This document shows positions 1-8,658 of a stretch of 63,212 nucleotides of DNA, one piece after another. Source of the stretch: Elusimicrobia bacterium GWA2_61_42. GTDB lineage: Bacteria; Elusimicrobiota; Elusimicrobia; Elusimicrobiales; UBA9959. Positions within the stretch are counted from its first letter, which is position 1. Each line of letters opens with the position of its first letter. A program made the position numbers and the translations under genes. The DNA is taken from NCBI GenBank assembly GCA_001799615.1, contig MGTU01000022.1:93748-156959 (forward strand). Reading direction: 5' to 3'. The notes beneath the pieces are model-generated. The model was not told the DNA's origin. It saw only the letters and a program-made list of their open reading frames with translations, and ran no database searches.

Positions 1-61
1 GGGGAAGCGCGCGCACGGTGTGCGCGACGCTGTTTTTGACAACCCCTGTGCCCGTGGCAGG
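1..61 (+). repeat. Dispersed hairpin repeat, copy 1
   Basis: About 54 of 61 positions match the reverse complement of 58215-58274. A stem with apex CACGGTGTG and a bulged A forms at 7-30. The differences between copies inside the stem are paired (C-G to G-C at two base pairs), so the hairpin is conserved rather than the sequence. The element may begin outside the window. The following 62-123 holds nothing I recognise. Confidence 0.6.
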
Positions 62-123
62 ACGGGGGGGCCATGCCCTTGTCACCCGACTTCGAGTCTG
101 GCGGTCTTCAGGCAAAGGCGGGG

Positions 124-828
124 TTAAGTTGTGTAATCGGTTCTGAAGAGGAGGCGCAGGCAGTTGGCGGTTTCGCGGGCGGCGGCCATTTTGGACGCGC
201 CGGCGCGCCGGCCGCTCATGGTGACCGGGATCTCGCAGACCTTCCAGCCTTTCTTGAGGAATTTTATCAGCAGTTCGGCGTCCAGCGCGAAACCCTCCGT
301 CTCGAAGCGGAGGGTTTTCAGCTTGTCGGCGCGGTAAAGCTTGAAGATCTGGGTGTAGGAAGTGACCCTGGGGGCGAAACGCAGGCGCAGCAGGGTGTTG
401 GCGGCGGCGGTGAGCAGGCGGCGGCGCAGCGGCAGGCCTTCGAAGCGGCCGAGGAACGGGGAGCCGCAGACGCAATCCGCCTTGGCACTCTTGATCTCGG
501 CCAGCAGGGCGGCGGCGTCGGCGGGGTTGAAGGAAAGGTCCGCTTCCATGAACAGGATGTAGCGGCCGCGGGCGGCGGCCACGGCCCTTTCCAGGGAAGC
601 CCTGAACGTATGGCGGCCGCCGGCCAGGGCCGTGACGCCCGGGTACCGGCCCGAGAGCCGCCAGAGCAGGTCTACGGTGCCGTCGGCGCTGCCGCCGTCG
701 GAGAAAATAAGCTCGAAGGAGGGCAGGGCCGCGGCCAGGGGTTCCAGCAGCGTGGCGGCGTAGCCCGCGGCGTTGCGGGCCTCGTCCAGGCAGGGGATTA
801 TCACTGAGACTTCGGGGTTTTCTTCCAC
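124..828 (-). CDS. Family 2 glycosyltransferase (dolichyl-phosphate-mannose-synthase-like)
   Basis: The 234-residue protein opens with a GT-A nucleotide-sugar fold: SVIIPCLDEARN near residue 8, DGGSADGT near 45, and an acidic metal-binding cluster EADLSF near 95. This matches small soluble GT2 enzymes that move a sugar from a nucleotide donor to polyprenyl phosphate or an envelope glycan. No C-terminal membrane segment is visible, so it would act at the cytoplasmic face of the membrane. The start is a GTG at 828; no strong ribosome binding site is visible. It lies 37 bases downstream of the OsmC gene on the same strand and is probably cotranscribed. The acceptor cannot be told from sequence. 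Confidence 0.8.
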   Translation of the reverse strand: MEENPEVSVIIPCLDEARNAAGYAATLLEPLAAALPSFELIFSDGGSADGTVDLLWRLSGRYPGVTALAGGRHTFRASLERAVAAARGRYILFMEADLSFNPADAAALLAEIKSAKADCVCGSPFLGRFEGLPLRRRLLTAAANTLLRLRFAPRVTSYTQIFKLYRADKLKTLRFETEGFALDAELLIKFLKKGWKVCEIPVTMSGRRAGASKMAAARETANCLRLLFRTDYTT

Positions 829-865
829 CCCGATATTGTAGGAAATTAATCCCCGGGCCTGCCGG

Positions 866-1258
866 CTACTCCGCCGTAATTACGAACGCGGGCGGGTTGT
901 CCATGGTCCGCTTGACCAGGCACTGCTCCGCCGCTTTGATCACCGCGTCCTTGTATTTTATGGGGAAGCCCGCCGGCAGGGTAATGCGCATGACGGCCCG
1001 GCTCAGCAGGTGTGTGGCCTGGTCTACTTCGAAGGAGACGTTTATCTTCAGCCCTTCGGAGCTGAGGCCCCTCGACTGTATGAAGCCCAGCGCGAAGATG
1101 CCGGCGCAGGTGCCCAGCGACGCCAGGAACAGGTCGAAGGGCGTGGGGGCGGACCCCTCGCCGCCGCCGCCGGCCGGCTGGTCGGTGGCTATCTCGAAAC
1201 CGTGCCAGCTGGCGCTGACTTTTTTTCCGCCGGGAAAGCTTATCTCCATGTCGCTCAT
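866..1258 (-). CDS. OsmC/Ohr family protein
   Basis: A 130-residue protein of the OsmC fold, whose members use two cysteines to reduce organic hydroperoxides. The two expected cysteines are present: Cys51 in SLGTCAG and Cys113 in AEQCLV. The SLGTCAG context resembles the YhfA-type branch more than Ohr, so the substrate is uncertain. The start at 1258 follows AAAGGAG with good spacing; longer readings upstream run into the terminator and the HD-GYP gene. It lies between a terminator hairpin and the glycosyltransferase gene. Confidence 0.82.
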   Translation of the reverse strand: MSDMEISFPGGKKVSASWHGFEIATDQPAGGGGEGSAPTPFDLFLASLGTCAGIFALGFIQSRGLSSEGLKINVSFEVDQATHLLSRAVMRITLPAGFPIKYKDAVIKAAEQCLVKRTMDNPPAFVITAE

Positions 1259-1306
1259 GATACGCTCCTTTTTCCGCCTCAAATTTCTTCCGCGTAATTT
1301 AGATGC

Positions 1307-1337
1307 AAAAAGAGCCTGAAAAGTTTCAGGCTCTTTT
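1307..1337. terminator. Bidirectional-looking terminator
   Basis: The arms AAAAGAGCCTGAAA (1308-1321) and TTTCAGGCTCTTTT (1324-1337) are exact reverse complements, with A and T runs at both ends. It sits just past the stop codon of the HD-GYP gene on the minus strand and should end that operon before OsmC. Confidence 0.8.
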
Positions 1338-1356
1338 AAGCGGAATCCCGGGCGCC

Positions 1357-2517
1357 TCAGTAGGTATGCCGGTTCATCTCCCTGGTGATGCCGGGGATGA
1401 TGGTGCTCTTGCCGTCGCCGATGGCCTGGATCTTGAGGATCTCGCCGTAAACCTTGCTGAAAGCGTCCACGATGGCGGGATCGAAGGACTTGCCGCTCTC
1501 TTCCAGTATGTACTCGCGGGCTTTCTCCGTGTCCCACCTGGGCTTGTACACGCGGGGCATGCAGAGCGCGTCGAACACGTCGGCCACCGAGACGATCCGC
1601 GCGTAGATCGGGATCTGCTCGCCTTTGAGGCGCGCCGGGTAGCCGGTGCCGTCGAACTTTTCGTGGTGGGAGGCCGCCACCTTGCAGGCTATCTGCAGCA
1701 GCGCGCTTTCGGCGTTGCAGAGGATCTTGGCGCCGTAGACGGTATGCTTCTTCATTTCCTCGAATTCGTCCACGGTCAGCTTGCCGGGCTTGAGCAGGAT
1801 GGCGTCAGCGATGCCGACCTTGCCGATGTCGTGCAGGGGGCTGGCGTAGCGGATGTTCTCCACCTCGCGCTCGGGCAGGCCCAGGCCCTGCGCTATCAGC
1901 CCCGAGTATTCGGTGATGTGGCGCAGGTGGATGGCCGTGTCCTGCTGGTCGCGGTATTCCGCGGTGACGGCCAGGCGGTAAATGGTTTCCAACTGGGATT
2001 TGGACAGGCTCTCGTAGAGCTGGGCGTTCTCTATGCCCGAGGCGGCCAGCGAGCTGATCAGCTGCAGGATGCCCTCGTCGTCTACGTTAAAAGCGGCCCC
2101 GGCCTTGTTCATGGCCTCGAACACGCCTATGATATGGCCGCCCACGTTCTTCAGCGGCACCGCCAGGATATTGCGGGTGCGGTAGCCGGTAAGGCGGTCG
2201 ATGTCGTGGGTGAACCGCTGGTCCTGGTAGGCGTCCTGGATGTTGAGGGTCTGGCTGGAGGAGGCCACGTGGCCGGCGATGCCTTTGCCGAAAGGGACCC
2301 GGATCTCGGTGTGCTGCATGCCCAGCGCCACCTTGCTCCACAGCTCGTTGGTCTGGCGGTCAAGGATGAAGACGCTGCAGCGGTCGCAGCTGAGGATGGT
2401 CTTTACCTGTTCGGCTATAAGCTCGAGCAATTTGGTAAGGTTCGTCTCCTTTGAGACTACCCCGCCAAAATTCACGAGCAGGCGCAGACGGTTTTCCAGT
2501 TCTTCGGCCCTGGTCAT
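1357..2517 (-). CDS. GAF-HD-GYP domain protein, probable cyclic-di-GMP phosphodiesterase
   Basis: The 386-residue protein has an N-terminal GAF sensor domain (about residues 25-165) and a C-terminal HD-GYP domain (about 180-350). The catalytic HD pair is His229-Asp230 in LHDIGKVGI, and the HHExxDGxGYP signature is at 284-294. HD-GYP enzymes hydrolyse cyclic-di-GMP, so this protein probably links a small-molecule or redox signal to cyclic-di-GMP turnover in the cytoplasm. It overlaps the upstream glcF-like gene by four bases and is the last gene before a strong terminator, so it is expressed with the glycolate/lactate oxidase and tryptophanase genes. That co-expression is unusual. The GAF ligand is unknown. 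Confidence 0.88.
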   Translation of the reverse strand: MTRAEELENRLRLLVNFGGVVSKETNLTKLLELIAEQVKTILSCDRCSVFILDRQTNELWSKVALGMQHTEIRVPFGKGIAGHVASSSQTLNIQDAYQDQRFTHDIDRLTGYRTRNILAVPLKNVGGHIIGVFEAMNKAGAAFNVDDEGILQLISSLAASGIENAQLYESLSKSQLETIYRLAVTAEYRDQQDTAIHLRHITEYSGLIAQGLGLPEREVENIRYASPLHDIGKVGIADAILLKPGKLTVDEFEEMKKHTVYGAKILCNAESALLQIACKVAASHHEKFDGTGYPARLKGEQIPIYARIVSVADVFDALCMPRVYKPRWDTEKAREYILEESGKSFDPAIVDAFSKVYGEILKIQAIGDGKSTIIPGITREMNRHTY

Positions 2518-3998
2518 AGATTTATTTTAGCATTATCCGCCGGCAACTTCGCGCCTTCGGAGGTCAGCGAGTCCAGCAGCACGCTGTAGTGCACGGCTTT
2601 GGCCGAGGGGTACGCGGCCTTGAGGCCCGCGTTGATCTGCACCAGGCAGGAGGTGGAACCGACCACCACCGTGTTCGCCTGCACCGAAGCGATATTCCTG
2701 AGCTTGCGGTCCAGGACCCGGGCGGAGAGTTCGGGCTGGGTGAAGGCGAAAGCGCCGGCGCCGCCGCAGCACCAGTCGCTTTCCGGCAGCTCCGTGTAGC
2801 GTTTGCCGGCCAGCTTGCGCAGCGCGGCGCGCGGTTCCTTCCTGATGCCCTGCCCGTGGGCGGCGCGGCAGGAATCGTGGTAAGTGATGCGGCCGGCGGC
2901 TTCCAGCCTGGCGGGCTCGGCGTGGGAAAGACTTTCAGCCGGGATAAGTTCCAGGATATCCCTGACCGCCGCGGCGAAGGCTTTCGCCCTGGGCCGCCAG
3001 ACCTCGTCGCCGGTGAAAAGCTGCTCGTAGGACTTCATGAAAGCGGCGCAGGAGGCGCAGTCGGCCACCAGGGGGAAGTCCCCGAAAACGGCTTTAAGCT
3101 CCTCGTAGCGCAGGATGTTGCGCCGCGCGAATTCGCGGGCGTCCTCGAGGCGCCCGTAGTTGTGCGCCAGCAGCCCGCAGCACTGGTTCTCGATGAAGAT
3201 GCCTTCGCCGGCGTGGCGCCGCAGGACGCGCACGGTGGCCAGCGCCACCTCCGTGAGGAGGTAGTTGGGGCCGCACGCGGCGAAATACGCCCAGTTCGCG
3301 GCGGTCTTGCCCCCGGGGCGCAGCGCGGGGTCGCGCCGGAGGATCTCCGCCGCGAAGCGCAGCGGGACTTTGTTCACCGCGCCCTCGGCGTCGGCCAGCC
3401 CGGGCATGCCTATGAAATCGTAAAGGCCCATTTTAGCCGCCAGGCGGGGCAGCCCGGTCATTTTTACCAGGTAGGCCAGCTTCAGCCAGAAGCCGAACAG
3501 CGCGGGCGCGTCCAGCAGCGTCTTTACCGCCGCGCGCGCGAAGAAATTGTCGCCGTAGCCGTCCAGGGTGCGCCGGCCTTCCAGCACTATGTCCGGGGTG
3601 GGGACCTTGGCGTAGCAGGCGCTGGTGCAGGCGCCGCAGAGCAGGCAGGTGGACAGCGACTCGGCGGCCGCCGCGGAGTCCCTGGCCTTGCCCTCCAGCA
3701 GCATGCGCATGAACTGGTTGCGGCCGCGCGCGGAAATGGTCTCGCGGCCGGTCAGCATGTAGGTGGGGCAGGAGGTTTCGCAGTAGCCGCAGCGGTTGCA
3801 CTGCACCGCCGCGTCGTAAAGGTTCCTCTCGCCCAGGTCCGTGAGCAGGTTGGTGAGATGCCGGCCGGAATTCTCCGGTGCGAAAAGCTCGTTGACCTCG
3901 CTGGGCACGTGGGCGGAGGGGGAGGAGATCTCGTCGTACCCCGTCTCCGCGCCGGCCGTTTCCCGGTTCTCTTCTTCGTGTTGTTTGTTGGGGCTCAT
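2514..3998 (-). CDS. glcF: GlcF-like iron-sulfur subunit of glycolate/D-lactate dehydrogenase
   Basis: This 494-residue protein carries two 4Fe-4S motifs, CNRCGYCETSCP (67-78) and CLLCGACTSAC (118-128), followed by two CCG domains (QCCGLLAHNYG in the middle, DWCCGGAGAF near the end). That is the architecture of GlcF and related subunits which pass electrons from the flavin subunit to the quinone pool. About 60 extra N-terminal residues precede the first cluster and look disordered. It overlaps both neighbours by four bases: the flavoprotein upstream and HD-GYP downstream. Glycolate and D-lactate cannot be told apart from sequence. Confidence 0.87.
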   Translation of the reverse strand: MSPNKQHEEENRETAGAETGYDEISSPSAHVPSEVNELFAPENSGRHLTNLLTDLGERNLYDAAVQCNRCGYCETSCPTYMLTGRETISARGRNQFMRMLLEGKARDSAAAAESLSTCLLCGACTSACYAKVPTPDIVLEGRRTLDGYGDNFFARAAVKTLLDAPALFGFWLKLAYLVKMTGLPRLAAKMGLYDFIGMPGLADAEGAVNKVPLRFAAEILRRDPALRPGGKTAANWAYFAACGPNYLLTEVALATVRVLRRHAGEGIFIENQCCGLLAHNYGRLEDAREFARRNILRYEELKAVFGDFPLVADCASCAAFMKSYEQLFTGDEVWRPRAKAFAAAVRDILELIPAESLSHAEPARLEAAGRITYHDSCRAAHGQGIRKEPRAALRKLAGKRYTELPESDWCCGGAGAFAFTQPELSARVLDRKLRNIASVQANTVVVGSTSCLVQINAGLKAAYPSAKAVHYSVLLDSLTSEGAKLPADNAKINL

Positions 3999-6052
3999 GG
4001 GGTGTTCTCTCCGCGGTACAGCCAGGGGTTAAGCAGGTTGCGTGGGTCCAGGGCTTTTTTAAGGCGCCGGTGGTAGTCGTCCGGCTCGAATGCGTCCCAG
4101 GCGGCGGGCTCTTGATAAGCCGCCTGCGCGCGCCTGGCGCCCGCCGATACCGCGAAAGTCGCGCCCAGGATCACGCCGTAGGCGCCCATGGAGCCGCAGA
4201 AAAGTTTAACGGCGTCGTACCCGGCCACGTTCTTTACCGTCCTGCCGCCGAGTTCCAGCAGAGTGCCGTCGGCCGTGACGATCTCCAGGCCCAGCAGCAG
4301 CTCGCGCAGGTCGGGGAAAACTTTGGCGGCGATCAGGCCGCCCACGCTGCCCTTCAGGTCGGGGAGTTCGAGGTTCAGCCCGGCGTCTTTCAGCTGCCGG
4401 CGCAGTTCTTCCAGTTCGAGGCCGGCTTCGGCCCTGACCGTCAGGTTCTCGCGGTCGATGACGGCGCGGCTTGCCAGGGAGCGCAGGTCCAGGGACTTGG
4501 CGCCCTGCATTATGCGGTCGGCCTTGAGCCTGGTGCCCAGGCCGGTAACCGCGGTGCGCTCGCCGCTCCGGGCGCGCAGGCGCAGCTCGTCCACCAGGGC
4601 GCGGGCCTGCGGGCTCAGGGCGGCCCTGTCCGCCAGGCTTTCCGGGGCGGCTTCGGCGCGCGCGTCGGCGGCCACGGGCAGGATCTTGTCCGGGTTGGCC
4701 AGGTCGGCCGGGTCGAAAGCGGCTTTTATGCGCCGGAAGAAATCCAGTTCGTCCCGGCCGTAGAGCCAGTTCATGGCCACGCGTTTTTCCACGCCTATGC
4801 CGTGCTCGCCGGAGATGGTGCCGCCCAGCTTTATGCAGGACTTGAGGATCTCGTAGCCGGCTTTCTTCACGCGCTTGACTTCCTGGATGTCGCGCCGGTC
4901 GAAGATCATATTGGGGTGCAGGTTGCCGTCCCCGGCGTGGAACAGCAGGCCGGCGGTCAGCTTGTATTTTGAAAGTATCTCGCGGGTTTCTTTAAGGGCT
5001 TCCGGCAGGCGCGGGCGCGGCACCACCCCGTCCTCCACCAGTACGTCGGGCGCCAGGCGCGCCATGGCCGGGTAGGCGCCTTTGCGGGCGGCCCAGAGCA
5101 GTTCGCGTTCGGCCTCGTCGGCCGCCACTTTGAAGGCGGCGCAGGCGTTGGCGGCGCAGATCTTTTCCACGTCTTCCAAATCCCTTTTTACCTTTACGGC
5201 GTCGGCGCCGTCCAGTTCTATGATCAGCACGGCCTCGGTGCCGGCGGGGAAAGGGCTGGTCTTGCCGTTGAGGGCGGCGTCCAGCGACACGCGGTCCATG
5301 GCTTCCAGCGCCCTGGGCACTATACCGTCGCCGATCACGCGGGTGACGGCCCGCATGGCGTCGTCCAGAGAGGTAAAGGCCGCGGACGCGGTCTTTATGT
5401 GGCGCGGGATGGGCAGGATCTTCAGCCAGGCGTGGGTAACCACTCCCAGCGTGCCTTCGGAGCCTACCATCAGGCTCATCAGGTCGGGTCCCGGATCTTT
5501 GTAGGACCAGGTCTTAACGTCCCCTTCAGGGGTGACCACTTCCAGCTTCTCCACGTTGTCGGAGGTGACGCCGTATTTCAGGCAGAGGGGGCCGCCGGCG
5601 TTCTCGCCGATATTGCCGCCGATGGTGGAAACTTTCTGGCTGGCCGGGTCCGGCGCGTAGAAAAAGCCGAACGGTTCCAGCGCCCGCTGCAGTTCCAGGT
5701 TGACCACGCCGGGCTCCACCAGCGCCAGGCGCGCGCCGGTGTCTATCTGGCGGATCTTTTTCAGGCGCGACAGGTTCAGGATCACGCCGCCCTTAAGGGG
5801 AATGGTCCCGCCGGAAAGGTTGGTGCCGGCCAGGCGCGGCAGGAAAGGGATGCCGGCCTTGTAAAGCAGCTTTAACAGCGGCGCCACCTGGGCCGCGGCG
5901 GTCACGGTCACTACCGCCTCCGGGCGCGCGCGGGCCATCCCGGCGTCGTAGGAGTACATCAGTATCTCGGCTTCGTCGGTGTGCACGTTCTCAGGGCCGG
6001 CTATGGCGCCGAGTTCCGGCAGTATGTCTTTTATCCTGTCGTGTTTGAACAT
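3995..6052 (-). CDS. glcD: GlcD-GlcE fusion FAD-linked oxidase
   Basis: At 685 residues this is about 200 longer than an ordinary GlcD. Residues from about 45 to 455 form a complete GlcD-like protein: a PCMH FAD-binding domain (GTNLSGGTIP, IGGNIGENAGGP) and the FAD-oxidase C domain (FHAGDGNLHPN, SGEHGIG). After a short Ala-rich linker, about 480-640 repeats the FAD-binding half (GSVGGLIAAK, GGRTVKNVAGYD) in the manner of GlcE, ending with a second LDPRNLLNPW tail. In Escherichia coli GlcD and GlcE are separate; here they are one chain, with GlcF next in the operon by a four-base overlap. Glycolate or D-lactate is the probable substrate, with electrons passed to the membrane quinone pool. Confidence 0.85.
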   Translation of the reverse strand: MFKHDRIKDILPELGAIAGPENVHTDEAEILMYSYDAGMARARPEAVVTVTAAAQVAPLLKLLYKAGIPFLPRLAGTNLSGGTIPLKGGVILNLSRLKKIRQIDTGARLALVEPGVVNLELQRALEPFGFFYAPDPASQKVSTIGGNIGENAGGPLCLKYGVTSDNVEKLEVVTPEGDVKTWSYKDPGPDLMSLMVGSEGTLGVVTHAWLKILPIPRHIKTASAAFTSLDDAMRAVTRVIGDGIVPRALEAMDRVSLDAALNGKTSPFPAGTEAVLIIELDGADAVKVKRDLEDVEKICAANACAAFKVAADEAERELLWAARKGAYPAMARLAPDVLVEDGVVPRPRLPEALKETREILSKYKLTAGLLFHAGDGNLHPNMIFDRRDIQEVKRVKKAGYEILKSCIKLGGTISGEHGIGVEKRVAMNWLYGRDELDFFRRIKAAFDPADLANPDKILPVAADARAEAAPESLADRAALSPQARALVDELRLRARSGERTAVTGLGTRLKADRIMQGAKSLDLRSLASRAVIDRENLTVRAEAGLELEELRRQLKDAGLNLELPDLKGSVGGLIAAKVFPDLRELLLGLEIVTADGTLLELGGRTVKNVAGYDAVKLFCGSMGAYGVILGATFAVSAGARRAQAAYQEPAAWDAFEPDDYHRRLKKALDPRNLLNPWLYRGENTP

Positions 6053-6105
6053 AGTTGTTTGACCGCGGGCGGTTTAACGCCGGCTTTGCCTGCTGGCTTC
6101 CGCCT

Positions 6106-7491
6106 TTACTTTACCGGCTTCAGCTTGGCCGTGAAATGGGGCAGGATGTCGGAGGCTTCCATCACTTCCAGGGCTTTTATCCCTTTTTTATTCTTCGCCA
6201 TCCAGCCGAAAACCTCTATTACGTAATCTATGTGGCTTTGCGTGTAGACGCGGCGGGGCATGGCGAGGCGCACCAGTTCCATCGGGGCCGCCTGGAAAAC
6301 GCCGTTCTTGTCGCGCTTGCCGAACATCAGCGTGCCTATCTCCACGCCGCGGATGCCGCCTTCCAGGTACAGCGCGCAGGCCAGCGCCTGCGCCGGGAAA
6401 CCGGACGGCTGGATGTGCGGCAGGAATTTCTTGGCGTTCACGTAGACGCCGTGGCCGCCGGGCGGGTTGATGATCGGCACCCCGTGCCTGAGCAGGCCCT
6501 CGCCCAGGTAAGCCGCGGAACGGATGCGGTACTGCAGGTAATTCTCGTCCAGCACTTCCCGCAGGCCTATGGCGATGGCCTCCAGGTCGCGGCCGGCCAG
6601 GCCGCCGTAGGTGCTGAAGCCCTCGGTAAGGATCAGCATCTGCCGGGCCTTGGCGGACCAGTCCTTGTTGTTCATCGCCAGGAAGCCGCCGATATTGACC
6701 AGGGCGTCCTTCTTGGAGCTCATCCAGGTCCCGTCGGCCAGCTCGAACATCTCTTCGGCGATCTCGCGCACCGGGCACTGCGCGTAGCCCTTCTCGCGCA
6801 GCTTTATGAAATAGGCGTTCTCGGCGAAGCGGGCGCAGTCGAGGAACATGGGGATGCCGTACTTGGTGCAGAGGTTGCGCACGGCCTTGAGGTTCTCCAT
6901 CGAGACCGGCTGGCCGCCCAGCGAGTTGTTGGTGACGGTCATCACGCACAGCGGGATGTTCTTCGCGCCCTTGGTCTTTATGAATTTCTCCATAGCGGCC
7001 ACGTCGGCGTTGCCCTTGAACGGGGCGGGCCTGTCGAAGTCCAGCGCCTCTTTGACCGGGAAGTCCATGGCCTGCGCGCCGGAGAACTCCACGTTGGCCC
7101 GGGTGGTGTCGAAATGGGAGTTGGAGATGATGGTCTTACCCTTGCCGCCTATCACGCCGAACAGGATCTTCTCGGCAGCGCGGCCCTGGTGCACCGGGAT
7201 CACCTCGTCGAAGCCGGTCAGCCCTTTGATCTCGGCCTCGAAGTTGTAGTAGCTGCGCGCCCCGGCGTAGGATTCGTCGCCGGTCATGATGCCGCCCCAC
7301 TGCGCCGCGCTCATGGCGCCGGTGCCGGAATCGGTCAGCAGGTCGATCAGGACTTTTTCCGCCCTGATGTTGAAAAGGTTGTAATGCGCGGCTTTAAGCG
7401 CGTCCAGGCGTTCCTCGCGGGTGGTGATGCCCAGCGGTTCCACGCTCTTTATTTTGAAAGGCTCTATTATCGTTTTCCAGGTGTGTTCCAT
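6106..7491 (-). CDS. tnaA: Tryptophanase (PLP-dependent beta-eliminating lyase)
   Basis: A 461-residue fold-type I PLP enzyme of the tryptophanase/tyrosine phenol-lyase family, complete from IDLLTDSGTGAM to HFTAKLKPVK. The PLP lysine is Lys261 in SSKKDA. At two positions that separate the families, as I recall the alignments, it is tryptophanase-like: Asp128 in HFDTTR (tyrosine phenol-lyase has Thr) and Ile385 in VEIGT (tyrosine phenol-lyase has Arg). It would convert tryptophan to indole, pyruvate and ammonia in the cytoplasm. The DUF1646 transporter gene ends 12 bases upstream, and the GlcDE fusion follows 53 bases downstream. Tyrosine phenol-lyase activity is the main alternative. Confidence 0.83.
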   Translation of the reverse strand: MEHTWKTIIEPFKIKSVEPLGITTREERLDALKAAHYNLFNIRAEKVLIDLLTDSGTGAMSAAQWGGIMTGDESYAGARSYYNFEAEIKGLTGFDEVIPVHQGRAAEKILFGVIGGKGKTIISNSHFDTTRANVEFSGAQAMDFPVKEALDFDRPAPFKGNADVAAMEKFIKTKGAKNIPLCVMTVTNNSLGGQPVSMENLKAVRNLCTKYGIPMFLDCARFAENAYFIKLREKGYAQCPVREIAEEMFELADGTWMSSKKDALVNIGGFLAMNNKDWSAKARQMLILTEGFSTYGGLAGRDLEAIAIGLREVLDENYLQYRIRSAAYLGEGLLRHGVPIINPPGGHGVYVNAKKFLPHIQPSGFPAQALACALYLEGGIRGVEIGTLMFGKRDKNGVFQAAPMELVRLAMPRRVYTQSHIDYVIEVFGWMAKNKKGIKALEVMEASDILPHFTAKLKPVK

Positions 7492-7503
7492 TCTTTTGTC
7501 TCC

Positions 7504-8553
7504 TTACTTTATCAGGACGGTCATCAATATGAAATAGGCCAGCATCAGCGCGGCTCCGAAAGGCAGCGCGGCTTTCGCCCATTCGCCGGATTTTATGCCG
7601 AGCTTGGCGGAGCTGACTATGTTGGGGATATTGCCCGGGATAAGCATGCCGCCGGAGACGAGCAGCCCCATCAGGACGAAGGTGATCTGCCGGTCGGTCA
7701 TCGCCGGGGAGATCTCCGCGGCGGCCAGCGTGGCGTTGTCGAGAATGGCGGACACGGAGTTGGCCCAGTAGAGCGCCCAGGTGGGCAGCTTTACCAGGAA
7801 GCGCTCCGCCAGCGGGGTCAGGCCCGCGCCCAGGAAGATCAGGGCCATCACGAAAAGGTAGACCTTGCCGGCGCGCTTCAGGATGTCAGCGCCCGTGTCG
7901 TGCCGGTCTTCCTGCAGGCCGCCCCTGTCGGAGCCGGCGGCTTCGGCGCCGCGCGCCGCCAGGGCCGCGCAGAGCAGCACGCCGGGCACCACCCACAGGC
8001 CGATCTGCCTGAGCAGGTAAAAGAAGTTCGCGTCGTGGGGGGGGCCTTTGAGCTTGGCCACCACTATGGTGGACAGCGGTTCGCCCAGGGGGGTCAGCGC
8101 CGCGCCCAGGCCTATGGCGTAGCAGGCGTAGACCGTCAGCCGTATTTCAAAACGCCGGCTGAGCTTGAGCAGGGTGACGACTTCCGCCAGCATGATGGCC
8201 GCGACTATGGCCGTAAAGACGCTTGAGCCCAGGCCCAGGATGGTCACCAGGGTGAAGATGGCGCCGCCGAGCCCCAGTTTCCTGGTCAGGGCGCCGAGCC
8301 AGCTTTTCAGGTGCCCGCGCACGGCGCGGAAAAGCCAGCCCACTACGCCCACGGCCGCCGTTATGGCCAGGGGTTCGCTGAGGGCTTCGTGTACCAGGCG
8401 CAGGCTCCAGAGATCCGAGATGCTTACCGCGGCCATGCCCATCACGAAAAGAAAAGCTTCCAGGTCCTCTTCCACGCGCTTGACCGAAAAAGGCAGCACC
8501 AGCGTCAGCCCCATTACCAGGGCCAGTCCGGCTATTATGAGATAATCAGACAT
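7504..8553 (-). CDS. DUF1646-type predicted cation transporter
   Basis: A 349-residue inner-membrane protein with about ten hydrophobic segments. The signature GNIPNIVSSAKLGI near the C-terminus and the conserved TPLGEPLST loop match the DUF1646/COG4756 group of predicted transporters, distantly related to ion-coupled carriers. It is the first gene of the minus-strand operon and ends 12 bases before tnaA, which suggests that it moves a substrate or product of tryptophanase, or an ion coupled to it. That role is inferred from context. No member that I know of has a firmly assigned substrate. Confidence 0.72.
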   Translation of the reverse strand: MSDYLIIAGLALVMGLTLVLPFSVKRVEEDLEAFLFVMGMAAVSISDLWSLRLVHEALSEPLAITAAVGVVGWLFRAVRGHLKSWLGALTRKLGLGGAIFTLVTILGLGSSVFTAIVAAIMLAEVVTLLKLSRRFEIRLTVYACYAIGLGAALTPLGEPLSTIVVAKLKGPPHDANFFYLLRQIGLWVVPGVLLCAALAARGAEAAGSDRGGLQEDRHDTGADILKRAGKVYLFVMALIFLGAGLTPLAERFLVKLPTWALYWANSVSAILDNATLAAAEISPAMTDRQITFVLMGLLVSGGMLIPGNIPNIVSSAKLGIKSGEWAKAALPFGAALMLAYFILMTVLIK

Positions 8554-8605
8554 AAATTTAATCCAGCTGGCGGCCGTGTTCCGTAGTATGGCTTCTTCAC
8601 AGCCC

Positions 8606-8634
8606 TTGGCAGCGCGCTCATTATATTTTAATAT
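8606..8634 (+). promoter_or_regulatory. Sigma-70-like promoter of the patatin gene
   Basis: TTGGCA (8606-8611), a 17-base spacer and TAATAT (8629-8634) lie 25 bases before the ATG. The AT-rich tract 8621-8650 sits between two divergent genes and may also serve the minus-strand DUF1646 gene. Confidence 0.55.
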
Positions 8635-8658
8635 TTTAATAAGCTATACAAAAGCGCT

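Noticed and set aside
73..807. Long open frame antisense to the glycosyltransferase
   Set aside because: It is a high-GC shadow frame: no family features, low-complexity Gly/Ala/Gln content, and the opposite frame has clear GT2 motifs.
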